Origin: Sporosarcina sp. ANT_H38
Lineage (GTDB): Bacteria; Bacillota; Bacilli; Bacillales_A; Planococcaceae
Direction of reading: 5' to 3'
Assembly (NCBI RefSeq): GCF_008369195.1
Contig: NZ_VOBC01000001.1
Location: forward strand, 1,488,001 to 1,552,000
DNA length: 64,000 nt
The translations under genes were made by a program, and so were the position numbers. The first letter of the stretch is position 1, and the number at the start of each line of letters is the position of its first letter. The notes beneath the pieces were generated by a model. It was not told the DNA's origin. It saw only the letters and a list, made by a program, of their open reading frames with translations, and did no database searches. Below, one piece after another: positions 44,389 to 53,163 of the stretch.

Positions 44389-45387
44389 ATGAATCAGTGC
44401 AAAGCCTGTATTCCCACCATATTGTTTTATAAAATCCTTATTTCCGGAGAAGAAAATTTGTCTCACCTACCTCAATTACAATCTTATCTCGAAAGTAACG
44501 GCTTATTGGTAAACTCTCGGGATAATATCATTGTCGTAAAAGAAGCTGCAGTTGCGGGGCTGTATGATTATTTTAGCGACATAATGGAAGTAGATAAAAT
44601 TTCATTCAAAGTAGATGGTAGTGTTTGGAGACCCATTCACGAGGTCGTTGAAATGCTAGAATTCCAATGGATTGATAAGGTCATACTCGAAAAAAACATT
44701 ACATTCCATATTCAACCAATCGTTACTGGGAATGAGCAGATCTTCGCCTACGAAATGCTGGCCCGATTTCAGGATGTTACAGGAAACTCTGTGGCTCCTT
44801 ATCAGGTTTTTACGGCAGCAAAAAAAAGAAACAGAACCTATGCCCTGGACCGCGCTTGCCGTATGTCCGCAGTTAAAACCGCAGCAACTATTAACCAAAA
44901 AGTATTCATCAATTTCATCCCGACTTCAATCTACTCGCCTGAACATTGTTTAAGAACAACAGTTCAACTTGCAAATCAGTTAGGAATACCATTTTCTAGA
45001 CTAGTATTTGAAGTAGTTGAGACAGAAACTGTTGCAGATATCGAGCACCTGAAAAAAATATTAACGTATTACAGGAAAAGAGGTTTACAATACGCTCTCG
45101 ATGATGTGGGAGAGGGCTTTAGTACAATCGAAGTCTTGGAACAGTTAATGCCAAATTATATGAAGCTGGATATGAAGTTTGTACAAGGTGTATCTACAGA
45201 CCTTATTAAACAGCAAGCTGCTAAGAAGTTCTTATTAGCAGCTTTACAAGTTGGTGCCATTCCCCTAGCTGAAGGAATAGAAGAAAGAGTTGATTTCGAG
45301 TGGCTAAAAGAAATTGGCTACGAGTTATTCCAAGGATATTTATTTGGAAAACCTGCCCCCATCCCTTCAGATCTAAATGCATTGTAG
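44389..45387 (+). CDS. EAL-domain protein, probable c-di-GMP phosphodiesterase
   Basis: A 332-residue protein with an N-terminal region of about 95 residues (no membrane helix) and an EAL domain. Active-site elements: AYEMLARF (EML in place of EAL, glutamate kept), KVFINFIPTSIY (Asn), FEVVETETV (Glu), YALDDVGEGFS (DD pair), YMKLDMKFV (Lys), IPLAEGIEE (Glu), and FQGYLFGKPAP. All metal and catalytic residues appear present, so hydrolysis of c-di-GMP is likely. ATG 44389 follows TTAGGAGGAA. Transcribed away from hemAT. Confidence 0.88.
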   Translation: MNQCKACIPTILFYKILISGEENLSHLPQLQSYLESNGLLVNSRDNIIVVKEAAVAGLYDYFSDIMEVDKISFKVDGSVWRPIHEVVEMLEFQWIDKVILEKNITFHIQPIVTGNEQIFAYEMLARFQDVTGNSVAPYQVFTAAKKRNRTYALDRACRMSAVKTAATINQKVFINFIPTSIYSPEHCLRTTVQLANQLGIPFSRLVFEVVETETVADIEHLKKILTYYRKRGLQYALDDVGEGFSTIEVLEQLMPNYMKLDMKFVQGVSTDLIKQQAAKKFLLAALQVGAIPLAEGIEERVDFEWLKEIGYELFQGYLFGKPAPIPSDLNAL

Positions 45388-45834
45388 AATGAATTACCCG
45401 CGACTGTTGATTAGACATTTTCTTACATACAATACTTGTAAGAAAATCGGAAAAATTTTTCATAGCGATCGTAAGTGCCAAAAATAGAATTTCGTGCACA
45501 CTTTCACGTTGTACAAAGCGTTCTTTACTTACTTTTAACAAATTCCATACTTGTCATCATGAGATACTTTATATAAAATGACACTTCAACGGGGATCCCC
45601 CACTATAACTAGTTACGACTTTGAATTTATTGTTTAAAATTTGCCCCGAAAGCTTTGGCACTTTGTGTACTCACGCCTTCGGAGAGCAAAGGATAAACAA
45701 TCAGCTTACGATTATCAAAAAAATGTATAGGGATAATAGTTTAGGAATCGTTTAATCCAAAACGATCAAAAACACTAGGAGACAGAATGCCTAGTGTTTG
45801 ATGGCAAGAATAAGTAGTTATTTACTGGTTGTTT
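45388..45834. other. Intergenic region before the B12 regulator
   Basis: On the minus strand at about 45,430-45,541 a frame reads KERFVQRESVHEILFLALTI and AMKNFSDFLTSIVCKKM; it could be a remnant but was not identified. A hairpin AAACACTAGG...CCTAGTGTTT lies at 45,770-45,801, with T only on the minus strand. Confidence 0.35.
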
Positions 45835-45878
45835 TTGGCAAATGAACAGATGTGTACAATAATAGCTACAGGACATCG

Positions 45879-45910
45879 TTGTATAATGTTACACTTACAA
45901 CATTGTACAA
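45879..45910. promoter_or_regulatory. Dyad operator overlapping the promoter of the B12 regulator
   Basis: TTGTATAATGTT, 8 nt, AACATTGTACAA: a 12-bp inverted repeat with one mismatch. TATAAT inside the left arm can serve as minus-10. A related TGTACAAT half lies at 45,853. MerR-type regulators bind such dyads, so autoregulation is likely. Confidence 0.55.
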
Positions 45911-45969
45911 CTCATGAAATATCCTTATACTTGCACAAGAGCTTACAATTTGTCGAAAGGATGAACTTC

Positions 45970-46908
45970 ATGACTCTAACTGATATAAATGGCATGTATT
46001 ATATTCAACAGGTCTCGGCTATGACCGGATTATCAAAACAAGTCATCCGCAAATGGGAAGAACGTTATGAACTTGTAAATCCTAAGCGATTAGAAAACGG
46101 CTATCGGATCTATAGTGAAAAGGATATTAACGCACTGCTCAGCGTTAAAATACTTTCTGAGCAAGGACAGGCTGTTAAACAGGCCGTTGATCTTGTGAAG
46201 GAAAGAAGTGCAGCGGGAATTGATACTCCTAAACCTGTCCAATCCATTCATCAACAGGAGGGTCTGCATGAGCATGTCTTTCAGCTTCTTGAAAAGGGAT
46301 CTAATTGTGATGAATTAGAATTAAACCTTGTATTGCAACAGGCCTATCACTCTTTCGGATTAGCAGACTTTTTAACATCCGTCATCATTCCATTTTTAAA
46401 TGAAGTCGGGAACAGATGGGAGAAAAAAGAATGGAGTGAATACCAAGAAGCCATCTCAAGTCTTGTCGTACGTGATTTTTTAGTGCAGCTTCGCCGAAAT
46501 TATCAATGTCGTGAAGACGCACCTTTAGTCGTGGGCGCATGCCTGCCACATGAACGACATGAAATCCCTTTACACATACTCTTGCTACAATTCATGATGA
46601 GGGGTTGGAGAACACTATTGGTAGGTGCTTCCCCAGCCCCTGGATCCGTTGAATCATTGGTGAAGAAATTGAAACCATCTAAAGTTCTTCTCTCAGCAAC
46701 AACGACTATACCTTTTGAAATGGATCCCGGTTTATTAATGAATCTAGATCAGTTTGCTGCCGAAAATGAGCATATCGATTTTTACCTTGGTGGCGCGGGC
46801 GGACTCGAGTATGCAATGAACAAAAAACTTCGAGCAATCCATGTAACCAATTCAATCGAAGCAACATTCACTGTTAATAAACGCCAAAAAGAAGGTACCA
46901 GCGTCTAA
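45970..46908 (+). CDS. MerR-family regulator with B12-binding domain (LitR/CarH-like)
   Basis: A 312-residue regulator. MerR helix-turn-helix at the N-terminus (YYIQQVSAMTGLSKQVIRKW, EERYELVNPKRLENGYRIYS); a helical cap (about 90-170) with FLNEVGNRWEKKEWSEYQEA; and a Rossmann B12-binding domain with LPHERHEIPLHILLLQFMMR, where H is the likely lower cobalt ligand. CarH proteins use adenosylcobalamin to sense light. The capping motif W-x9-EH of CarH reads W-x9-EA here, so the histidine is missing. ATG 45970 follows AAAGGATG. A dyad operator lies upstream; a photolyase operon is nearby. Confidence 0.85.
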   Translation: MTLTDINGMYYIQQVSAMTGLSKQVIRKWEERYELVNPKRLENGYRIYSEKDINALLSVKILSEQGQAVKQAVDLVKERSAAGIDTPKPVQSIHQQEGLHEHVFQLLEKGSNCDELELNLVLQQAYHSFGLADFLTSVIIPFLNEVGNRWEKKEWSEYQEAISSLVVRDFLVQLRRNYQCREDAPLVVGACLPHERHEIPLHILLLQFMMRGWRTLLVGASPAPGSVESLVKKLKPSKVLLSATTTIPFEMDPGLLMNLDQFAAENEHIDFYLGGAGGLEYAMNKKLRAIHVTNSIEATFTVNKRQKEGTSV

Positions 46909-46931
46909 CGCAGGTACCTTCTTTTCATAGT
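46886..46931. terminator. Bidirectional terminator between the converging genes
   Basis: GAAGGTACC(agcgtctaacgca)GGTACCTTC with A/T flanks on both sides; overlaps the end of the B12 regulator. Confidence 0.85.
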
Positions 46932-47338
46932 TCAATCAATTTTGGTTCTTCACCTTTTTTATTCATCAAACGGATTGTGACGGGTGAAACTTTCAATATG
47001 ACAAGATTCGGATCTTCAGGACCACTGAACCATGGTTTCATATGCTCATTCCACATTTTCTCTTTTAAATTATCATCGTCTGAAACAGTTACAGTTCCTT
47101 CAATTTCAAGGAATTCGTCACCAAAACCTTCTCCTTCGTAGCCAATTAATATATGTGTATGCGGATTCGCTTCAAGTTCATCCACTTTCTGCGTTTGTTT
47201 TGATGTTGCTGAATAGAGTGTAAACTCATCACTAAAAAACGTCATGTAACGAGTGTGAGGCTTGTTATTTTGAATCGTCGCCATCGTACCTACATTGCTT
47301 TCTTTTAAAATTTTCAGCGCTGTCTTTTTTGTATTCAT
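46925..47338 (-). CDS. Pyridoxamine 5'-phosphate oxidase-like stress protein (YdaG-like)
   Basis: A 137-residue split-barrel flavin-binding protein: ESNVGTMATIQNNKPHTRYM, FTLYSATSKQTQKVDELEAN, VILKVSPVTIRLMN. It resembles general stress protein 26 (YdaG) of B. subtilis. Function not established in the family. Start ATG 47338 with AGGGGAG upstream. Confidence 0.88.
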   Translation of the reverse strand: MNTKKTALKILKESNVGTMATIQNNKPHTRYMTFFSDEFTLYSATSKQTQKVDELEANPHTHILIGYEGEGFGDEFLEIEGTVTVSDDDNLKEKMWNEHMKPWFSGPEDPNLVILKVSPVTIRLMNKKGEEPKLIEL

Positions 47339-47597
47339 AAAGATCTACTCCCCTTTTTCAATGTTATCTTAGTTTACCTCTCTAAGTAGGAAGCTAAACA
47401 TTGCTTTCCAGGAAGTCATTATATTGTTAGAAGGAGCTAAGGTATGATATCCACCATGCCTGTCGATAAAACATTTATTTGCATAAAATACTGGCGAGAA
47501 GGGCACAATAACCTCCAGTTTTACTGGACCATTTCCGGCTCGCTCTCGGTGAAATATTCATGACAGTTTTACAGATAGGTATGTGTCGCTGTCTATA
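47339..47597. other. Intergenic stretch
   Basis: No gene recognised. Confidence 0.3.
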
Positions 47598-47670
47598 GAG
47601 GTTGAATGAATGATTCCATTGAATACCGATTCGACACTTAGGGGATGCCATCTACATCACCATAGCTAAT
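47598..47670. repeat. Dispersed intergenic repeat, copy B
   Basis: AGAGGTTGAATGAATGATTC ... GAATACCGATTCG ... TAGGGGATGCCATC: a diverged, slightly longer version of the repeat at 2,258-2,335, just after the kdpE stop. Confidence 0.5.
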
Positions 47671-47681
47671 CCTCACTATTT

Positions 47682-48383
47682 TCATTCAATATCATACCGT
47701 AGCATTCGGTATCCTACGCGTATGTGAGTCTGGATATACTTCGGCTTCGCTGGGTTCTCTTCGATTTTCTTACGTAGCGTAGCCATAAATACACGCAAGC
47801 TTGGCACATCCGACAACAGGGCGCTATGCCACACTTCTTTCAACAGGAAATTATGCGTCAAGACTTTGCCAATATGCTTAGACAGAACGACCAATAACTT
47901 ATACTCATTAGGTGTCAGATGTACTTCGTTACCACGCACAAACACCGTATTACCCAAGTAATCGATGCGCAAATCTCCGTTCACGAACATCGGGTCCTCC
48001 GAAGCTGACTGACGGTCGCTAAGAGTTCTCCTGAATACCACTCTAATACGGGCCAATAGCTCATCCACACTGAACGGCTTCGTCACATAATCATCTGCAC
48101 CGGCATCGAGAGCGTTGATTTTATCACGCTCCTCTCCGCGAGCACTAACCACGATTATCGGAGTTTGCGACCAGCTTCGGACTTTACGGATAACATCGAC
48201 GCCATCCATATCTGGTAGACCAAGATCAAGAATAATCAATTCAGGTTGCATTGACATCGCCTTTTGTAGTGCCATTTTACCGTCCAGCGCAATTTCATAT
48301 TCATATTGCTTTGTATTTAAAGTCATTTTGATCAAGTTCCCGATAGCCACATCATCTTCCACTACTAGAATTCGGTTATTCAT
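47682..48383 (-). CDS. kdpE: KdpE response regulator
   Basis: OmpR/PhoB-type regulator of 233 residues that activates kdpFABC. Receiver domain VVEDDVAIGNLIKMTL, LIILDLGLPDMDGVDVIRKV with the phospho-aspartate, VTKPFSVDELLARI; winged-helix output EVHLTPNEYKLLVVLSKHIG and VGYRMLRYD. Overlaps the 3' end of kdpD by 8 nt. Its likely target is the perfect inverted repeat in the kdp promoter region. Confidence 0.95.
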   Translation of the reverse strand: MNNRILVVEDDVAIGNLIKMTLNTKQYEYEIALDGKMALQKAMSMQPELIILDLGLPDMDGVDVIRKVRSWSQTPIIVVSARGEERDKINALDAGADDYVTKPFSVDELLARIRVVFRRTLSDRQSASEDPMFVNGDLRIDYLGNTVFVRGNEVHLTPNEYKLLVVLSKHIGKVLTHNFLLKEVWHSALLSDVPSLRVFMATLRKKIEENPAKPKYIQTHIRVGYRMLRYDIE

Positions 48384-51084
48384 CTACAACGACAACTCCT
48401 TTTTCAAGCATAAAACTAAAAATCGCACCCGACGGTACATTATCTGACACTGTTAGCTCGCTTCCATGCACTTTTAAGATTGCTTGGCACAATGATAGCC
48501 CGAGTCCGAGCCCCCGACGATTATCGCAGTGATGAGTTTTATCAGTCGTAAACGGCTCAAACAGCCGAGTTTTCAACGTATCCTCAATGCCTGGACCGTT
48601 ATCCATGATGCAGATACGCACAAAACTTCCCACCTCTTGAGTTGTTAGGATAATCTCGCTGCCCGCTGGTGTATATGTCAGTGCATTATCAATAAGATTA
48701 ATCATCACTTGGATGATTAGTCTTGCATCCATCATCGCGAACAACAACTCCGACTCTACACGGCAATAAATACGATGCGTATTTTCATTATGCACCACGT
48801 GTAAAAGGGCTTCCTGCATAATTTCTTCAACAAGTTCCGGTTGCATCTCAATCGCAAGTTTCCCATCATCCAACCTAGAAACAGCAAGTAGATTCTCAAC
48901 CATTTGCACTAGCCATTTCGAGTTGCTATGGATATCGCGATAAATCTGTATTTTCTGCGCCTCGTCAATTTGTTCTACGCTCGTCAATAAAATTTCTGCG
49001 TTGCCTGAAATACTTGTCAGCGGTGTCCTTAAATCATGTGAAATTGCGCGTAAAAAGTTTGCACGCATCTGCTCAAGCTCCGCCTCACGCATAACTTCCT
49101 CATTCGATTTTTGCAAATACCATTTATCTAGTGCAAACGAAAAATCATTCATGATAGCGTGCAGAATATCCCGTTCAAACGACGGCAGTGGGGATTCTTT
49201 CATCAGCGCAATACCAATTACACCTTTCACGTCCCCCCCCGACAAGAATGGTAAATAATACGCTTTCGCTTCCTGGAACGTATCTGTCGATACACCGGCC
49301 GCTTGCTTATTGTTTGCGACCCATTTCACTACTCCGCGCTCGTTCGCATTATCAAACAGGGCTTTCATCTCTATATTTTCCGCTTTGGTCAATACATCAG
49401 TCTTAAAAAATACCGTTTCCTCTATTAATTGATTAGTAATCATATAAAATATGGCTGGTTTTTCCACAAGTTTGACGATTTGTGACATGCCTTCAGTTAT
49501 GATTTCCTCATGTGACTTCGCATATTGCAATTTACGGTTAGTTTCCAGAAGTACTTCCGTCCGGTACGACTTACGAACCGCTGCAATCGCCTGTTCCTTC
49601 ACTTTCCGCGTTAAACTACTCGTGATGAATCCCGAAATAAACATAATCAAAAACGTCGTCGTGTAATCTTGGTGATACACATCAAAAGAAAACTGCGGAT
49701 CGATGAATAAAAAGTTGAAAATGAGCACCGCAACCAACGAACTGATGATGCTCACTACCCAGCCAGTTGACCACATGGCAAGCAACAACACGCCTAGAAT
49801 ATAAATAGTAATAATATTCGCTTCACTCACGCCGATAGTTAAAAAAAACAGTCCGATTATCGATGCTAAGCCTAAAACGATCGACATTTTTAATAAGTCC
49901 ATCCAGTCAAACTTTAGTTGTGTCTTCACTCCAGGAAAGTGCATCGATTTATTTTCTAGATCAGGCACTATATATAACGCCAAGTTCGGTACGTAGTCAT
50001 TGAGACGATCGCCGATCTTGGAATTCGGCCGCCACCATTGCTTTTTCGTCGCGGTCCTCCCAATAACGAGCTTTGTCACATCACTTATCCGTGCATAATT
50101 GGCAAGCGCAACCGCCACATCATTTTCCTGTACAGTGACTACATGACCGCCGAGTTGTTCTGTCAGTTTGATGTGCTGCTGTAGCCGCTCGGAATCAGCA
50201 GCATTGTGAGTCATTTCTTCTTTTTGCACATAAAGCGCCGTAAACTTGCCATGCAGCGCCTGCGCAAGTCGTGCTGCCGTACGGATAATCTTTGCGTTCG
50301 TAGGCGAACTACTGATGCCCACCAACACATGATCCTCTACCATTGCACTGTGAGTCAGTAATTCGGTGTCGAGTGTCTGCTGATGATAAATCGTATCCGC
50401 CGTGCGACGCAGGGCGATTTCACGGAGAGCCACCAGATTCGATCTCTTAAAAAAATGCTCCATCGCTTTTTCAACCTGAGCCGAACCGTAAATTTTCCCT
50501 TCTTTTAACCGCTGGATCAAATCATCCGGCTCAATATCAACAAGCTTGATTTGCGCCGCATTATCAATCAGATAATCTGGAATATGCTCGCGTACTTTCA
50601 CACCGGTAATTTCCTCCACCAAATCATGGAGACTTTCAATATGCTGGATGTTGACGGTCGTGTAAACATGGATACCTTTCGCAAGTAATTCCTCAACATC
50701 ACCAAACCTCTTTAGATGGCGCATTGTTGGAACATTCGTATGCGCCAGTTCATCAATAAGTACAATCTCAGGCTTCCGTTCAAGCACTGCATCGATATCA
50801 AACTCTTCAAATATCTTCCCTTTATACTCAATCTTGTTAGTCGATATAATTTCAAGTCCTTTAAGTAAAACGGTTGTTTCGGGTCGGGCATGTGGTTCAA
50901 CATAGCCGACGACCACATCCAAACCAAGCTTTTCTGCTTGGTGGGCAGCGTCTAGCATAGCGTACGTTTTGCCTACCCCCGCGGCATACCCAAGAAATAT
51001 TTTTAGTCTACCCGCGCCCGCTCCTTTTTCCTGCTGTTTAATCTTTGCTAGAATCGCTTCTGGACTGGGACGTAAGTCTTCCAT
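48376..51084 (-). CDS. kdpD: KdpD sensor histidine kinase
   Basis: A 902-residue full-length KdpD. N-terminal KdpD domain with Walker A GYAAGVGKTYAML; USP-like domain (about 245-370); four membrane helices (about 395-500); GAF-like region; histidine kinase with phosphorylated His in LRAISHDLRTPLTSISGNAE and ATP lid GRGLGLGLSLCQAI-like RRGLGLGLSLCQ. The USP domain carries S-x-S, exactly 20 residues, then FTALY, which is the c-di-AMP binding motif described for Staphylococcus aureus KdpD. So K+ and c-di-AMP control is expected. ATG 51084 follows GAGGTGA. Confidence 0.95.
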   Translation of the reverse strand: MEDLRPSPEAILAKIKQQEKGAGAGRLKIFLGYAAGVGKTYAMLDAAHQAEKLGLDVVVGYVEPHARPETTVLLKGLEIISTNKIEYKGKIFEEFDIDAVLERKPEIVLIDELAHTNVPTMRHLKRFGDVEELLAKGIHVYTTVNIQHIESLHDLVEEITGVKVREHIPDYLIDNAAQIKLVDIEPDDLIQRLKEGKIYGSAQVEKAMEHFFKRSNLVALREIALRRTADTIYHQQTLDTELLTHSAMVEDHVLVGISSSPTNAKIIRTAARLAQALHGKFTALYVQKEEMTHNAADSERLQQHIKLTEQLGGHVVTVQENDVAVALANYARISDVTKLVIGRTATKKQWWRPNSKIGDRLNDYVPNLALYIVPDLENKSMHFPGVKTQLKFDWMDLLKMSIVLGLASIIGLFFLTIGVSEANIITIYILGVLLLAMWSTGWVVSIISSLVAVLIFNFLFIDPQFSFDVYHQDYTTTFLIMFISGFITSSLTRKVKEQAIAAVRKSYRTEVLLETNRKLQYAKSHEEIITEGMSQIVKLVEKPAIFYMITNQLIEETVFFKTDVLTKAENIEMKALFDNANERGVVKWVANNKQAAGVSTDTFQEAKAYYLPFLSGGDVKGVIGIALMKESPLPSFERDILHAIMNDFSFALDKWYLQKSNEEVMREAELEQMRANFLRAISHDLRTPLTSISGNAEILLTSVEQIDEAQKIQIYRDIHSNSKWLVQMVENLLAVSRLDDGKLAIEMQPELVEEIMQEALLHVVHNENTHRIYCRVESELLFAMMDARLIIQVMINLIDNALTYTPAGSEIILTTQEVGSFVRICIMDNGPGIEDTLKTRLFEPFTTDKTHHCDNRRGLGLGLSLCQAILKVHGSELTVSDNVPSGAIFSFMLEKGVVVVDE

Positions 51085-51115
51085 CAAGAGTCACCTCAAT
51101 TTTATTATAACCTCA

Positions 51116-51169
51116 ATTTCCATTAAGACAGCATTAAGATTTCCATCTTAATGCTGTCTTAATGGAAAT
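51116..51169. promoter_or_regulatory. Perfect 25-bp inverted repeat between kdpD and kdp structural genes
   Basis: Arms 51,116-51,140 and 51,145-51,169 are perfect complements around a 4-nt centre (TTCC). Each arm contains CATTAAGA twice at 11-bp spacing, i.e. one helical turn, as OmpR-type regulators prefer. It lies in the divergent kdpD / kdpF interval, so it is the best candidate KdpE operator. It could also form a hairpin in RNA, but no T run follows. Confidence 0.75.
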
Positions 51170-51244
51170 CACCTTTCTCTAACACTACGTTAATATAAAT
51201 TTCATTATGATTGAATCATCCCATAAACAGAAAGGGTGATGCAG

Positions 51245-51337
51245 ATGATGGACGTATATATGATTGGCATCCTGATCATAAGTTTCGCAAGTCTTTATGG
51301 ATTGACGGTCTGGTGTTACAGGCTAGTAAATAACTAA
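51245..51337 (+). CDS. 30-residue membrane peptide upstream of kdpF
   Basis: Short gene MMDVYMIGILIISFASLYGL then TVWCYRLVNN: one membrane helix. ATG 51245 follows AAAGGGTGATG. It is the first frame of the kdp transcript, 12 bp before kdpF. Not a standard kdp subunit; perhaps a second small stabilising peptide or regulator of the Kdp complex. Confidence 0.6.
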   Translation: MMDVYMIGILIISFASLYGLTVWCYRLVNN

Positions 51338-51349
51338 GGAGGAATAATT

Positions 51350-51430
51350 ATGTGGTTAATAATGGGCACCACCATTGTTTTGTTGTTTGGTTATTTAGGT
51401 CACGCATTACTTTATCCAGAAAACTATTAA
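51350..51430 (+). CDS. kdpF: KdpF, small stabilising subunit of the Kdp ATPase
   Basis: A 26-residue single-helix peptide: MWLIMGTTIVLLFGYLGHAL ending YPENY, as in KdpF. ATG 51350 follows AAGGAGGAATA. Lies 23 bp before kdpA. Confidence 0.85.
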   Translation: MWLIMGTTIVLLFGYLGHALLYPENY

Positions 51431-51453
51431 TACGCCTTTAGGAGGTAACTGAT

Positions 51454-53148
51454 ATGTGGCAAATCGCCTTGGTACTAGCAATTTCTCTACCGCTTGTCAT
51501 TGCAACAGGCCATTATTTGTATCACGTGACGATGCAGCAAAAGACCTGGCTTGACCCTGTGATGAACCGTGTCGATAACGTAATCTACAAATTTGTAGGC
51601 ATCAAGCAGGTCGATATGACAGGTAAACAATATGTATTGGCGCTGATTCTTTCAAATGCCCTTATGATATTCATCGGCTACTTCATATTGCGGCTTCAGT
51701 CAGTGCTGTTTTTGAACCCGAATGGCATCGGTAATATGGAAGCGTCGCTGTCATTCAATACGATTATTTCTTTTATGACGAATACAAATCTACAGCACTA
51801 CAGCGGCGAATCAGCGATGAGCCATTTAGGTCAAATGGTTGTCATCACATTCATGATGTTCACGTCGGCAGCGACCGGCTATGCGGCATGTATGGCATTC
51901 TGCCGTCGCTTAGTCGCTAAAACAGATACACTCGGCAATTTCTTTGTGGACTTTATACGCGTGACAACACGTGTACTAATTCCAATTTCCTTTGTCGTGG
52001 CATTAATTTTAGTATCCCAAGGTTCGCCTCAAACTTTCAACGCAAACGAAACTGTACAAACAATCGAAGGAAAAATACAGGATATCGCACTTGGACCAAT
52101 CGCGTCGCTTGAATCCATTAAACACATCGGTACGAATGGGGGCGGTTACAACGGGGCCAATTCTACAACGCCATTTGAAAACCCAACGATCATTTCAAAC
52201 ACCATAGAAATAATCTCTATGATGCTATTGCCTGGTGCTTGTGTTGTGGCATTCAGCTTAATGGTCGCAAACCGCCGTAAGAAAACCATATTCAGCAAAC
52301 AGGGATTGGTCATTTTTGCTGCTATGGGCATCCTGTTCCTCATTGGCCTTGGCATTTGTTATGGAGCTGAGCGTGCGGGCAACCCAATTATCGAAGAGAT
52401 GGGCATTACACAGAATCTCGGTAGTATGGAAGGGAAGGAAATGCGCTTTGGCGTCGCCCAATCAGCTTTATTCTCTGTCGTGACAACAGCCTTTACGACC
52501 GGTTCGGTCAATAATATGCATGATACCTTAACACCTCTTGGCGGCATGGTAACGATGTTTAACATGATGCTAAATGTCGTATTCGGCGGTAAGGGTGTCG
52601 GTTTGATGAACATGATGATGTATGTCATGCTGACGATTTTCATTGCTTGTTTAATGATCGGCCGTACCCCACAGTTTTTAGGTAAAAAAATTCAAGAAAA
52701 AGAAATGAAATTAATTGCGCTTTGTATTTTAATCCACCCTGCGATCATTCTGGTATTCACAGCTATTGCAGTTACGACCACAGCTGGAATCGCGGGTGCC
52801 TCAAATCCAGGCGCACATGGATTTTCTCAGATTCTTTATGAGTATGCCTCTTCATCAGCGAACAACGGCTCCGGTTTTGAAGGTTTATCCGATAACTCGA
52901 CATTTTGGAACGTTACGACGGGTCTCGCAATGTTCTTTGGTCGCTATTTAACGATTATCATTCAATTTGCCATTGCATCACTGCTTGCCAATAAATTATG
53001 GCACAGCGAATCGGTTGGTACGTTGAAAACAGACAACGCGATGTTTACATTTTTACTTGTCGCAATTGTACTGTTGATAGGCGCATTGACATTCTTACCC
53101 GCGTTAGCGCTCGGTCCGATAACAGAACACTTACAAATACGTTCTTAG
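51454..53148 (+). CDS. kdpA: K+-transporting ATPase subunit KdpA
   Basis: The potassium channel-like subunit (564 residues, about ten helices). Selectivity-filter loops: SFMTNTNLQHYSGESAMSHL, GTNGGGYNGANSTTPFENPT, TTAFTTGSVNNMHDTLTPLG, SSANNGSGFEGLSDNSTFWN. Takes K+ from outside and passes it to KdpB. Ribosome binding site TAGGAGGTAACTG. Confidence 0.97.
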   Translation: MWQIALVLAISLPLVIATGHYLYHVTMQQKTWLDPVMNRVDNVIYKFVGIKQVDMTGKQYVLALILSNALMIFIGYFILRLQSVLFLNPNGIGNMEASLSFNTIISFMTNTNLQHYSGESAMSHLGQMVVITFMMFTSAATGYAACMAFCRRLVAKTDTLGNFFVDFIRVTTRVLIPISFVVALILVSQGSPQTFNANETVQTIEGKIQDIALGPIASLESIKHIGTNGGGYNGANSTTPFENPTIISNTIEIISMMLLPGACVVAFSLMVANRRKKTIFSKQGLVIFAAMGILFLIGLGICYGAERAGNPIIEEMGITQNLGSMEGKEMRFGVAQSALFSVVTTAFTTGSVNNMHDTLTPLGGMVTMFNMMLNVVFGGKGVGLMNMMMYVMLTIFIACLMIGRTPQFLGKKIQEKEMKLIALCILIHPAIILVFTAIAVTTTAGIAGASNPGAHGFSQILYEYASSSANNGSGFEGLSDNSTFWNVTTGLAMFFGRYLTIIIQFAIASLLANKLWHSESVGTLKTDNAMFTFLLVAIVLLIGALTFLPALALGPITEHLQIRS

Positions 53149-53163
53149 CGAGGAGATACTACA

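Noticed and set aside
45221..45541. Minus-strand 106-codon frame overlapping the EAL gene end
   Set aside because: Half of it is antisense to the EAL domain; only the outer part (45,430-45,541) was kept as a possible scrap.
51116..51169. Inverted repeat as a rho-independent terminator
   Set aside because: No T run on either side, and its place between divergent promoters with tandem half-sites fits an operator better.
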